Positions 10,721-16,925 of a DNA stretch of 36,852 nucleotides are shown in pieces (position 1 is the first letter of the stretch; the number at the start of each line of letters is the position of its first letter). The notes under the pieces were generated by a model. The model was not told the DNA's origin. It saw only the letters and a list, made by a program, of their open reading frames with translations, and did no database searches. The stretch covers positions 1-36,852 of the IMG/VR virus record IMGVR_UViG_3300011116_000455. One strand, given 5' to 3'. This DNA comes from a virus. The position numbers were made by a program, and so were the translations under genes.

Positions 10721-11050
10721 CTAAAATCCACGTCCAGCTTGATAGAAATCTCTTCTTGGTTCAAAATAAACATCTGCCGTACCAGTAGCACCTTGATTGG
10801 CATCAAAGGTTGCAGCTGTTGATACGGTTGTGCTTGCTCCCATTGAAGCTGTGTCAGCAATTAATAAATAGTGGAACTGAAAGGTTGCGGCATCTCCACC
10901 AGAGATAGTAGTCTCATCTTGGTGGTCCATGAGCAATTGGTCTTGTTGTCTTTTCAGGTCGCGCTTTAAAGTATTAAAGGCACGAACCATATTAGAGTTC
11001 GACCTGCTCTGAATTGAGCTAGACTCATAATAGCCCCACACTGCACGCAC
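10721..11050 (-). CDS. Hypothetical late protein, 109 aa
   Basis: It begins MRAVWGYYESSSIQSRSNSN and has a basic helical N-terminal half, 'FNTLKRDLKRQQDQLLMDHQ', followed by a Ser/Thr/Ala-rich section and an aromatic, Arg-containing end (FEPRRDFYQAGRGF). It is two bases downstream of the small-terminase-like gene. I do not recognise it; position suggests a virion or packaging accessory. Confidence 0.6.
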   Translation of the reverse strand: MRAVWGYYESSSIQSRSNSNMVRAFNTLKRDLKRQQDQLLMDHQDETTISGGDAATFQFHYLLIADTASMGASTTVSTAATFDANQGATGTADVYFEPRRDFYQAGRGF

Positions 11051-11052
11051 GA

Positions 11053-11499
11053 TTATTCCTCTTCTTCTACTTTAGTAATTGATATAGTTGGTTGTTTCTT
11101 TTGCGACAATTCCAAAATCATAGAATGCAAATCATCATCTGACAACTCTTTAACTGATGAGACATTGTTGACATTAACAGTCTGGATTTGCTGCATGAAG
11201 CCAGTGGCCTTCAAATACAACTCAGCACTCTTAACATCACCAGACACACCCTTGGTGTATAAGGCATCAAGCAGTGCTTGTGTTCTTTCTGGAGATTGTG
11301 CCAATCCTTTGACGCCAAGCTCCCAGCGTTCTTTAAAAACTTTATTCTTTTCCCATAGACCTAAAGTATTAATATGGACGTCATATTTAGCTGCCCAGTC
11401 TTTCTTTGTCTTTGGGGCTTTAGAATCATCTGGAGTCAGCAACCAAGCAAGATATGCTTCCTGGGTTTCACTCAAGAATAAACGACTGGTTTTTGCCAT
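11053..11499 (-). CDS. terS: Probable terminase small subunit, 148 aa
   Basis: The first gene of the late operon. Residues about 28-59 (KTKKDWAAKYDVHINTLGLW) form a helix-turn-helix of the phBC6A51 homeodomain type used by small terminases to recognise the packaging site. The middle 'TQALLDALYTKGVSGDVKSA ELYLKATGF' is the usual helical oligomerisation segment, and the C-terminus is a polar acidic tail ending KVEEEE, which in the family contacts the large subunit. A GGA ribosome site lies 11 bases before the ATG. The large subunit is 5.8 kb downstream, an unusual separation. The call rests on HTH style and position. Confidence 0.75.
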   Translation of the reverse strand: MAKTSRLFLSETQEAYLAWLLTPDDSKAPKTKKDWAAKYDVHINTLGLWEKNKVFKERWELGVKGLAQSPERTQALLDALYTKGVSGDVKSAELYLKATGFMQQIQTVNVNNVSSVKELSDDDLHSMILELSQKKQPTISITKVEEEE

Positions 11500-11889
11500 G
11501 AAAATTAGATTCCTTTTTTTTCCTGTATATAGTAGGTGTGTTCATTACATGGCTAGTATACCATTTGGCATTAGAACTAGTTTGGTGATATATCACAAGA
11601 ATATTACTAAAGATTGTGGTTATGAAAAAGAAATGCTATACTATGTAAGCACTGGTAAACAAAGCGCTAGTAAGGAACTCCGGTTCTGTGCTACTAGTCA
11701 TATAACTTTACCTTTTAGGTCCGTCAGATGGGGTCGGCCGTCGCATTTTTTAAATCATACATTAAGCATTCGAGTATACTAAACCAGCTCGACGGAGAGC
11801 AAACATCCGCCTGGCAGTAGTTCCATCTACTGAAAAGTCCCCAGGGGTTCAGAAGACTGTTTAAAGAATAAAAGCATAAGATAATAAAT
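11500..11889 (-). other. Long untranslated leader of the late operon
   Basis: About 390 bases without a convincing gene on either strand. If the minus-strand promoter at 11890-11918 is used, this becomes a 5' leader of the small-terminase gene. It holds a perfect six-base hairpin (CAGTAG/CTACTG, 11815-11832) enclosed by CCTGG/CCAGG, and four CTAGT words between 11550 and 11700. A second possible -10 element (TACTAT on the minus strand, about 11531-11536) lies close to the small-terminase start. A plus-strand ORF at 11549-11782 was rejected. Confidence 0.4.
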
Positions 11890-11918
11890 ATAATATTAAT
11901 ATTATTAAAAGGTTGCAA
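11890..11918 (-). promoter_or_regulatory. Candidate late promoter, TTGCAA-17-TATTAT
   Basis: Read on the minus strand, TTGCAA (11918-11913) is followed after exactly 17 bases by TATTAT (11895-11890). The -35 box is its own reverse complement and is the same six bases used by the plus-strand promoter. The surroundings are very AT-rich, so chance is possible. Confidence 0.45.
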
Positions 11919-11941
11919 AATCCGCAAAAGACTGTTACAAT
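11913..11941 (+). promoter_or_regulatory. Early promoter, TTGCAA-17-TACAAT
   Basis: A sigma70-type promoter with a 17-base spacer. The spacer contains CCGCAA and CTG at the same places as in the promoter at 12182, so 22 of 29 positions agree. TTGC and GCAA form an inverted repeat across the -35 region that could be a repressor site. It should drive the 62-residue gene at 11977. Confidence 0.7.
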
Positions 11942-11976
11942 ATTATAATAAGAATTAATCAATAGGAGATAATAAT

Positions 11977-12165
11977 ATGAACCCAGCAACAGATAAACAG
12001 ATGGCACTAATTGCTAAGCATAATATGCCAGTACACAGTGACACTCTAACTATTAAAGAAGCATCTGCCATTATAGATGAGTTTGCCAAAGCCAATGGAT
12101 GGGCGCAAAAGCCATTCACGCCGAAGGCTAAAGCAGAGCCTACGCCAATGCCAGATTCGTTTTAA
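11977..12165 (+). CDS. Small early protein, 62 aa
   Basis: The ATG has a strong ribosome site (AGGAGA, seven bases upstream) and lies just behind the early promoter, so it is probably the first protein made. The sequence starts MNPATDKQMALIAKHNMPVH, continues with 'TIKEASAIIDEFAKANGW' and ends in a Pro/Lys-rich tail. The 'ATDKQ...I.KH..P....LT..EAS..I' layout is a small helical motif often found alone or at the C-terminus of phage single-strand annealing proteins, of unknown function. The stop is followed by a T-rich run. Confidence 0.75.
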   Translation: MNPATDKQMALIAKHNMPVHSDTLTIKEASAIIDEFAKANGWAQKPFTPKAKAEPTPMPDSF

Positions 12166-12181
12166 TTTTTTTTTATATTAT

Positions 12182-12210
12182 TTGCAAATGCCGCAAGAAG
12201 CTGATATAAT
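12182..12210 (+). promoter_or_regulatory. Promoter, TTGCAA-17-TATAAT
   Basis: A near-consensus sigma70-type promoter with perfect -10 and a 17-base spacer. It shares spacer words CCGCAA and CTG with the promoter at 11913. The predicted start at about 12217 coincides with the first base of a stable hairpin, and the transcript would reach the terminator at 12337. Confidence 0.75.
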
Positions 12211-12216
12211 ATAAGC

Positions 12217-12370
12217 CTCAAAGGGTAGAACCCAATGAGACTTTAAAGAAGGTCTTTAGAGTTCATACTGCAGTGATGCATACCTTATAGTAATTTGTTT
12301 CTAGGTTGGGGACAACTTAGGGCTTTCGTAGGAAGAAGACTTAGGACTAATATCCTAGGTCTTTTTCTTT
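12217..12370 (+). ncRNA. Candidate small RNA or attenuated leader, about 150 nt
   Basis: The interval has its own promoter and its own intrinsic terminator and no ORF. The 5' end folds into CTCA-AA-GGGT-AGA-ACCC-AA-TGAG (12217-12239), two four-base stems around a symmetric AA/AA internal loop. An AGAC...GTCT pairing and the palindrome ACTGCAGT follow. It could be a free small RNA, or a leader that controls read-through into the 40-residue gene at 12393. I do not recognise an RNA family. Confidence 0.6.
12337..12370 (+). terminator. Intrinsic terminator
   Basis: A ten-base stem, AGACTTAGGA with TCCTAGGTCT (one T-G wobble), a six-base loop CTAATA, then TTTTTCTTTT. It is the clearest rho-independent terminator in the window and ends the candidate RNA. 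Confidence 0.85.
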
Positions 12371-12392
12371 TATTATTCTGAAAGGATTTGGC

Positions 12393-12515
12393 ATGTTTGA
12401 ATTAGAACCAGAACATAACTTATGGGATGCTGAACACCCAGAGTGGTTTATATATGACGTAGAGTTGCTTAATGCTTGGTACTGGGAACAATGTGTAATA
12501 GAATTGGAAGGCTAG
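12393..12515 (+). CDS. Acidic, Trp-rich miniprotein, 40 aa
   Basis: An AAAGGA ribosome site lies six bases before the ATG. The protein (starting MFELEPEHNLWDAEHPEWF, ending WYWEQCVIELEG) has four Trp and about ten acidic residues among 40. It lies directly behind the terminator, so its expression would need read-through or another promoter. Strongly acidic small phage proteins often act as inhibitors or DNA mimics of host factors; here this is speculation. No family recognised. Confidence 0.6.
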   Translation: MFELEPEHNLWDAEHPEWFIYDVELLNAWYWEQCVIELEG

Positions 12516-13365
12516 TACTTAAGAAAAAAGGGGTGGGGGCTTTACAGAATGTAAAGACCGAGGAACGAAGTGACGGGGGGTAGACAAACGGTAGCGTATG
12601 GGATTGACAAATGGTAGGGTTTTTAGAATATCCGTATGGCCATGGATAGTACGGTACCCTAATGTAAATGGGTATATGGGGGGGGTGGGTATGGTAGTAC
12701 CACACGGTGTTATATATACTTACTAGCATACATGCTTAGCACTACAAGGATATGATAAGGGTGTGCACAGAGAGGCGCAGCAGCACAGCACACAGCACAG
12801 CAGTAGTGTTATATACTCTCTCTATATAATAATATAAGACTTGATTGATTGGCGGCGACCAGAAGATATGGTGGGAGATTCAGTGGGTTCTGAATCGACT
12901 GTAATATATCAAAGGAATATCAAGCTAAGGTTGGAAAGGCCGGCAAACAAAGATATAATGTATCTGTTACCTAATGACATAATAGAATAGAATAGAATAA
13001 TTGTTCCTCCTTGAAGGGTAAGGCCAGGATTGTACGGATTCCTCCCTGTATAGTCTTGGTCTTTTCCTTTGTATCCCTTTGTGCATAAGGGATTTATGAG
13101 AATACTTTAAGAACTTGACAGTGTCTAGTATTAAATTAAAGTAAGCCCTATTAGCAAGGATGCATCTACCTATCCAGCAAATCCAAAGTCCAGGAGTCAT
13201 TGAGAGCATGTAAGGCTTATATTGATTACTCTCTCTAGCATTATTAGTATTATTATTATAATAAAGATAATGATTAATTGCTTTGCGGCGGCCAATTGGA
13301 TATCACAGTTTAATATAGCAAAGAATGTTAATACAAAATACCGAGACAAAGGATGGTTATACACC
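12516..13365. other. Non-coding, repeat- and G-rich region (possible origin)
   Basis: No credible gene with a ribosome site lies here. The plus strand has three G tracts: GGGGTGGGGG at 12530-12539, six G at 12575-12580 and eight G at 12678-12685. Other elements are hairpins CTTTACA/TGTAAAG (12540-12556) and GATTCAG/CTGAATC (12877-12896), a CAGCACAG-type repeat (12777-12803), the word TACTCTCTCTA twice (12814-12824, 13227-13237), AATAG four-fold (12981-13000) and AT-rich DNA (12810-12840). Such clustering fits a replication origin or a regulatory RNA region, but nothing proves either. Confidence 0.45.
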
Positions 13366-13596
13366 ATGACAACAGAAGCAGCAAACGTTATGCAAGGTAT
13401 TATTGACAGCATTAATTTTAATAATCTTATGACAGTTATTCTTATTGTATTATGCAACATTGTAGTTTTGCTTGGTGCGGCGATTTACACAGATAAGAAG
13501 ATTAAAGAATCAGAGGATAAGATTTGGGAATACATGAAGCTCGTAAATAAGACTGAGCCTGTTAAAACCAGCTCTGGAATGACTAGGAAGCTCTAG
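13366..13596 (+). CDS. Single-span membrane protein, 76 aa
   Basis: The chosen ATG follows AAAGGA by 12 bases; an in-frame ATG at 13270 would add 32 residues but lacks a ribosome site. The protein begins MTTEAANVMQGIIDSINFNN, then has a membrane segment (LMTVILIVLCNIVVLLGAAI, residues about 20-40) and a charged cytoplasmic tail (DKKIKESEDKIWEYMKLVNK). It is the first of three overlapping small genes. Function unknown. Confidence 0.6.
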   Translation: MTTEAANVMQGIIDSINFNNLMTVILIVLCNIVVLLGAAIYTDKKIKESEDKIWEYMKLVNKTEPVKTSSGMTRKL

Positions 13597-13733
13597 TGAA
13601 TAAATTTAAATATTTTACAGTTACTAACACAACTCTTGTAACAGCACCTGCTGTAAAAGAGGCAAAAAAGCTTCCACCATTTGTTCAGGCAGCAATTACT
13701 AAAAAAAATAAGAGTAAAAGATGTACGAAATAG
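13596..13733 (+). CDS. Small basic protein, 45 aa
   Basis: GTG start overlapping the last base of the upstream stop, with AGGAAG five bases ahead. The protein (starting with NKFKYFTVTNTTLVTAPAVK after Met, ending KKNKSKRCTK) is Lys- and Thr-rich with a 'LPPFVQAAITKK' segment. It overlaps the next gene by 13 bases. The strong ribosome site supports it; function unknown. Confidence 0.55.
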   Translation: MNKFKYFTVTNTTLVTAPAVKEAKKLPPFVQAAITKKNKSKRCTK

Positions 13734-13867
13734 TTATTAGTATTGATTCAGAGGCAGTAAGCTATAAAACGGATTTTGCAGATAATGAAACCGTATTTTG
13801 GCTTGAAACGGTCAAGAACATAGTTATTAAAAAGATGGCTGAAGAAGCTTCTTATTATAATAATTAA
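13721..13867 (+). CDS. Small protein, 48 aa
   Basis: It starts MYEIVISIDSEAVSYKTDF, continues with 'NETVFWLETVKNIVIKKMAEE' and ends SYYNN. The pattern suggests a beta strand followed by an amphipathic helix. Start inside the previous gene implies translational coupling. No strong ribosome site and no recognised family. Confidence 0.5.
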   Translation: MYEIVISIDSEAVSYKTDFADNETVFWLETVKNIVIKKMAEEASYYNN

Positions 13868-13985
13868 AAAAAAATTTATAAGGCGTAAGTTTATGCTCTA
13901 TCCAAAGGCATAGGCCTATTCACCGCGGGGGACGCAAAGGTGGTTGGGCCGCCGCCCTTGGGGTTTATTTTCTCAATAAAAGACG

Positions 13986-14017
13986 TAAAACGGTCTGGCT
14001 CGAAATATTTTTGGATT
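13986..14017 (+). repeat. 32-bp direct repeat, copy 1
   Basis: The core ACGGTCTGGC(T/C)CGAAATAT is followed by TTTTG(G/A)ATT. It agrees with the copy at 14237-14268 in 29 of 32 bases. The copies lie in the same orientation, 251 bp apart. Confidence 0.85.
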
Positions 14018-14041
14018 GAATTGGACTGATAAAATAAAAAA

Positions 14042-14087
14042 CTATGGGCCTAAGCTGGAAATTGGAGAAACCAGCCTAGACCCATAG
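14042..14087 (+). other. Long imperfect hairpin
   Basis: CTATGGG pairs with CCCATAG, then CTA with TAG and GCTGG with CCAGC, separated by two single mismatches; the loop is 12 bases. Fifteen pairs in a non-coding interval point to a folded RNA or a cruciform. There is no T-run after it, so it is not a standard terminator. Confidence 0.7.
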
Positions 14088-14133
14088 AAATACAGAAATA
14101 TGTAACTTAACTCAAATTACATCAGGATTAAAA

Positions 14134-14172
14134 CCAGACTTTCTGGCTTTACACCTGGTGGGACTTTCCCAC
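14134..14172 (+). other. Twin short hairpins with identical CTT loops
   Basis: CCAGA-CTT-TCTGG (14134-14146) and GTGGGA-CTT-TCCCAC (14158-14172) are both perfect and share the loop. ACCAG of the first can also pair with CTGGT just before the second, so alternative folds are possible. Confidence 0.6.
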
Positions 14173-14236
14173 GTAGACTATTATAGCAGTGGTTACTTCT
14201 TTGCGCAACATTTAGGTAGAATTTTTTTAACAGCCG

Positions 14237-14268
14237 TTAAACGGTCTGGCCCGAAATATTTTTGAATT
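14237..14268 (+). repeat. 32-bp direct repeat, copy 2
   Basis: Partner of 13986-14017 (29 of 32 bases identical). It ends five bases before the -35 box of the promoter at 14274, so a protein bound to it could act on that promoter. Confidence 0.85.
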
Positions 14269-14273
14269 AGAAC

Positions 14274-14302
14274 TTGCTTTTCCAGTTGCAAGCTGTTACT
14301 AT
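14274..14302 (+). promoter_or_regulatory. Promoter, TTGCTT-17-TACTAT
   Basis: Same geometry as the promoters at 11913 and 12182: TTGC start, 17-base spacer, CTG directly before the -10 region. The -10 region and following bases (GTTACTATAGATA) recur at 17433. It is followed by a strong ribosome site and the gene at 14333. Confidence 0.65.
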
Positions 14303-14332
14303 AGATACATAGTCAATCGAAGGAGATTAATC

Positions 14333-14491
14333 ATGACAAAGAAAAAGACAGTTAAGTTAACAAAGAAAGCTTTAGATACTTGCCCACACTGTGGACGCAA
14401 AAAGATTAAAGATGAGAGTATAATTACGGGAGAACGCATGCAGGTTATTAATGAGGTCATGCAACGTATAGATGATGTTAGGTTAGCCTAA
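14333..14491 (+). CDS. Small single zinc-knuckle protein, 52 aa
   Basis: AAGGAG lies seven bases before the ATG, the best ribosome site of the early region. The protein is basic at the start (MTKKKTVKLTKKALDT), has CPHCGRKK (C17 and C20), and ends in a polar helix. With only one CxxC it would need a partner or a dimer to bind zinc. First gene of the operon with the HNH endonuclease and glycosyltransferase. Confidence 0.65.
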   Translation: MTKKKTVKLTKKALDTCPHCGRKKIKDESIITGERMQVINEVMQRIDDVRLA

Positions 14492-14492
14492 T

Positions 14493-14957
14493 ATGAATGT
14501 TTATACTTATAAGCCTGAAGATGAAAAGCTTTATAATAATTTTATTGAGAAGCTTGAGATTGGCGGCGAATCAGAATGCTGGACAGATTGGACAGGTTAT
14601 ATTAATAAAGTTCACAAGCGACCAATGTTTTGGTTTCAAGGCAAATGGACACCTGCTGCAAGAGCGTCAATGTACTTTAAGCAAGGATACCTTACCGATG
14701 GGTTGCATGTATGCCATGACCCTATTACTTGTAACAATACTCTTTGTTTAAATCCTTTTCATTTGCGCGAAGACACACCATCAGCCAATACCAGAGACCT
14801 GCTTGTCACGGGCAATCATAATAATAAAAGAAAGACTCATTGTCCACAAAAACATGAGTATTCTGAAGAAAACACTTACTATTATAAAAACAAAAGATTT
14901 TGTAAGATATGCAAAGTAGAGCAATTAAAAAACATCAGAGATAGAAAGGGAAAGTAA
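14493..14957 (+). CDS. HNH endonuclease with zinc tail, 154 aa
   Basis: The core 'LHVCHDPITCNNTLCLNPFH' followed by 'L.EDTPSANTRD' is the zinc-type HNH fold; 'ARASMYFKQGYL' precedes it. The C-terminal 'THCPQKHEYSEENTYY' with 'CKIC' is closely similar to the tail of the late HNH gene at 10295, so both probably derive from one homing-endonuclease family. It lies one base after the previous stop and abuts the next ATG, without disrupting a gene. Confidence 0.9.
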   Translation: MNVYTYKPEDEKLYNNFIEKLEIGGESECWTDWTGYINKVHKRPMFWFQGKWTPAARASMYFKQGYLTDGLHVCHDPITCNNTLCLNPFHLREDTPSANTRDLLVTGNHNNKRKTHCPQKHEYSEENTYYYKNKRFCKICKVEQLKNIRDRKGK

Positions 14958-15071
14958 ATGAACGAAACGATAACATACGCAGGAGCCATTTGGATGATTG
15001 GTGGTTGGGTTGTTGGTAGAATCATTGCTATAATTATAATTGATAGATTGGATAAGAAGAATGTTAAATGA
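14958..15071 (+). CDS. Small membrane protein, 37 aa
   Basis: Starts directly after the HNH stop. It consists of a short polar start (MNETITYA), one membrane segment (GAIWMIGGWVVGRIIAIIII) and a charged end (DRLDKKNVK). The following small gene overlaps it by 11 bases. Function unknown. Confidence 0.55.
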   Translation: MNETITYAGAIWMIGGWVVGRIIAIIIIDRLDKKNVK

Positions 15072-15156
15072 GATTATATTCACAACTGTTATATTTATTA
15101 CAGTTGCCGTCATTGTTAAAGGTTGTTGCGGGATTTTAGGAAAGTTAATTAAATGA
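15061..15156 (+). CDS. Small membrane protein, 31 aa
   Basis: MLNEIIFTTVIFITVAVIV forms one membrane segment; two adjacent Cys and a basic end follow (KGCCGILGKLIK). The stop overlaps the glycosyltransferase ATG (ATGA), which implies coupling. An alternative 23-residue frame starting at 15068 is less likely. Confidence 0.5.
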   Translation: MLNEIIFTTVIFITVAVIVKGCCGILGKLIK

Positions 15157-16925
15157 AGGTTGCAGTTGTAAGTATAATGAAAAATGAGGAACAGTTTATT
15201 GAACGATGGGCTGAAGCTTGTGCTGATGCCGAGTACCGTATTCTATTGGATACAGGTTCGTCTGATAACTCTGTTGCTTTAGCTAAGAAGTGTGGTGTTA
15301 CTGTTCATGAGAAGGTTATTGACCCGTGGCATTTTGGTCGTGCGCGCAATCACTTGCTTGACTTGATTCCAGAGGATGTAGATTGGATTATAAATCTTGA
15401 TGTTGACGAGGTGCTGGGCCGTGGTTGGTACGATGCGTTGAAGGGCGTACCAACCGACGGTTCAATCAACAGACCAAGATACGGCTACACATGGAATTGG
15501 AAACGCTTTGAGCCAGATACCCAAGGTAAAGTGGATGTGTGGAAGACCATTGAATCAGGTGAGCCTGGTGTGTTCTATCATGGTGACAAGATAACTGGAC
15601 GCTTTAGTCATCGTTGGGTAAATGCCGTGCATGAAGTTAATGTAACACAACCTGGTTTTGAAGAGCGTCAAACATTTGTAGAAGGTATCAAGATATACCA
15701 TTTTGCTGATAATACTAAGAGCCGTGGTTCTTACTTGCCGTTGTTGTTGCTTGATGTAGAAGAAAATCCTAACAATGACCGTAATACATATTATTGTGCC
15801 CGCGAATTGTTCTTCTATGGTAGACATGAAGAGTCTATTGCGATGTTTAAACGCCATTTGGTTATGCCGGAATCTGTTTGGGGACCGGAACGTGCATGGT
15901 CAATGCGTTACTTAGCTAAGATGATTCCACATGAAGCAGAACACTGGCATCTACGTGCTTGTGCAGAATATAAAGAAGGTGCTGAAGTATGGACAGACCT
16001 TGCTAAATATTATTATGGTAAAGAAGATTGGTTCAACATGTTTTATGCGGCCAAACGTGCATTGACATGCCAACTGTACAAGGGTTTATATTTAACTGAG
16101 CCTGATGCGTATGGTTGGTGGCCAAATGATATGGCTGCTCTTTCTGCATACAGACTAGGTTACTTTAAAGAAGCCTTGCACCATGGTCAAATTGCTGTTG
16201 ACCTGAACCCGGATGACCAAAGATTAAAGGATAATTTAATTTGGTATAAAAAAGCTCTCACAGGCGTTACAGTGGTTATACCTACCAAGAGCAACATAAA
16301 CGGTCTAACGACGCTTACAAGCGTTCTAATGAGCTCTGAAGGGGTGTCTAAGGTCATTGTCGTGGGCGATGGTATGGAAACAGCACCAATGTTAAAAGCT
16401 TTACCATCATCGATAATTAAAACCTATGTGCCACGTGGTGCGGGGATATCGGCTATGTGGAACCATGGCATGCAGTTAGCCAATGCAGGTGACCATGTAT
16501 TGTTTATCAATGATGATGTGACAATAGACACGTCAAGTGTTATGGGAATGATTAATGCTTTGGCTGAAGACTCACGCATTGGTTTAGTGTGCCCTAAGTA
16601 TGCTGGTGACAGTGATGTTGATATTATCAGTCACTCTACATGTCGTGGGAGATATGATGGAACCGGTGGCATAGCTGGCTTTGCAATGATGTTGGCTGGT
16701 GACCTGGTGCCACACTTCCGCTTTGATGAACGCATGATGTGGTGGTTCTCGGATGATGACTTAGTTAATTGGGTTAACAAGAAAGCTAATCGCCTATGTG
16801 TTATATCCGCCAAAGCAAGATGCCATCATGCTCACAGCGTTACTATCACCAGTGACCCACCTGCAAACTTTAACAAACAAGTAGAAATAGATAGACAAAT
16901 CTTTGAACAGAAATGGAGTGCGTGA
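15153..16925 (+). CDS. Two-domain GT2-type glycosyltransferase, 590 aa
   Basis: The N-terminal domain (residues 1 to about 110) is a classic GT-A fold start: VVSIMKNEEQFIERW, 'DTGSSDNSVALAKK', and the metal-binding DVD at 83-85 (NLDVDE). The middle 'YCARELFFYGRHEESIAMFK' and following text look like TPR helices. From about residue 370 a second GT2-like domain starts with 'VTVVIPTKSNINGL', has 'NDD' in FINDDVT as its metal motif and ends near 'RMMWWFSDDDLVNWV'. The gene would transfer sugars to a host or virion acceptor. No CGG codon is used in its 590 codons. Confidence 0.85.
   Translation: MKVAVVSIMKNEEQFIERWAEACADAEYRILLDTGSSDNSVALAKKCGVTVHEKVIDPWHFGRARNHLLDLIPEDVDWIINLDVDEVLGRGWYDALKGVPTDGSINRPRYGYTWNWKRFEPDTQGKVDVWKTIESGEPGVFYHGDKITGRFSHRWVNAVHEVNVTQPGFEERQTFVEGIKIYHFADNTKSRGSYLPLLLLDVEENPNNDRNTYYCARELFFYGRHEESIAMFKRHLVMPESVWGPERAWSMRYLAKMIPHEAEHWHLRACAEYKEGAEVWTDLAKYYYGKEDWFNMFYAAKRALTCQLYKGLYLTEPDAYGWWPNDMAALSAYRLGYFKEALHHGQIAVDLNPDDQRLKDNLIWYKKALTGVTVVIPTKSNINGLTTLTSVLMSSEGVSKVIVVGDGMETAPMLKALPSSIIKTYVPRGAGISAMWNHGMQLANAGDHVLFINDDVTIDTSSVMGMINALAEDSRIGLVCPKYAGDSDVDIISHSTCRGRYDGTGGIAGFAMMLAGDLVPHFRFDERMMWWFSDDDLVNWVNKKANRLCVISAKARCHHAHSVTITSDPPANFNKQVEIDRQIFEQKWSA

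Larger units (their letters stand above)
13868..14332. other. Structured non-coding region
   Basis: 465 bases without a gene. It contains a ten-base palindrome ATAGGCCTAT (13910-13919), a GC-rich island in otherwise AT-rich DNA (13921-13972), a 32-bp direct repeat (13986 and 14237), a long hairpin (14042-14087), two short hairpins that both have CTT loops (14134-14172) and, at its right end, the promoter for the next gene. It may encode a structured RNA or carry a control or origin element. Confidence 0.5.

Noticed and set aside
11549-11782. Plus-strand ORF of 77 codons starting MASIPFGIRTS, with two in-frame CGG codons
   Set aside because: No ribosome site, codon usage deteriorates after the first CGG, and it would be the only gene with zero-frame CGG outside the frameshift sites. 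A +1 shift at its first CGG ends after seven codons. I treat the region as untranslated leader.
11770-11870. tRNA-like folding near CCCCAGGGGTTC
   Set aside because: No cloverleaf with a proper T-arm and acceptor stem could be drawn. No tRNA was found elsewhere either.
12604-12632. TTGACA followed by TAGAAT
   Set aside because: The spacing is only 14 bases, too short for a standard promoter.
13115-13143. TTGACA as a promoter -35 for the gene at 13366
   Set aside because: The -35 is perfect, but the best -10 (TAAAGT, 16-base spacing) is poor and the start would be over 200 bases upstream.
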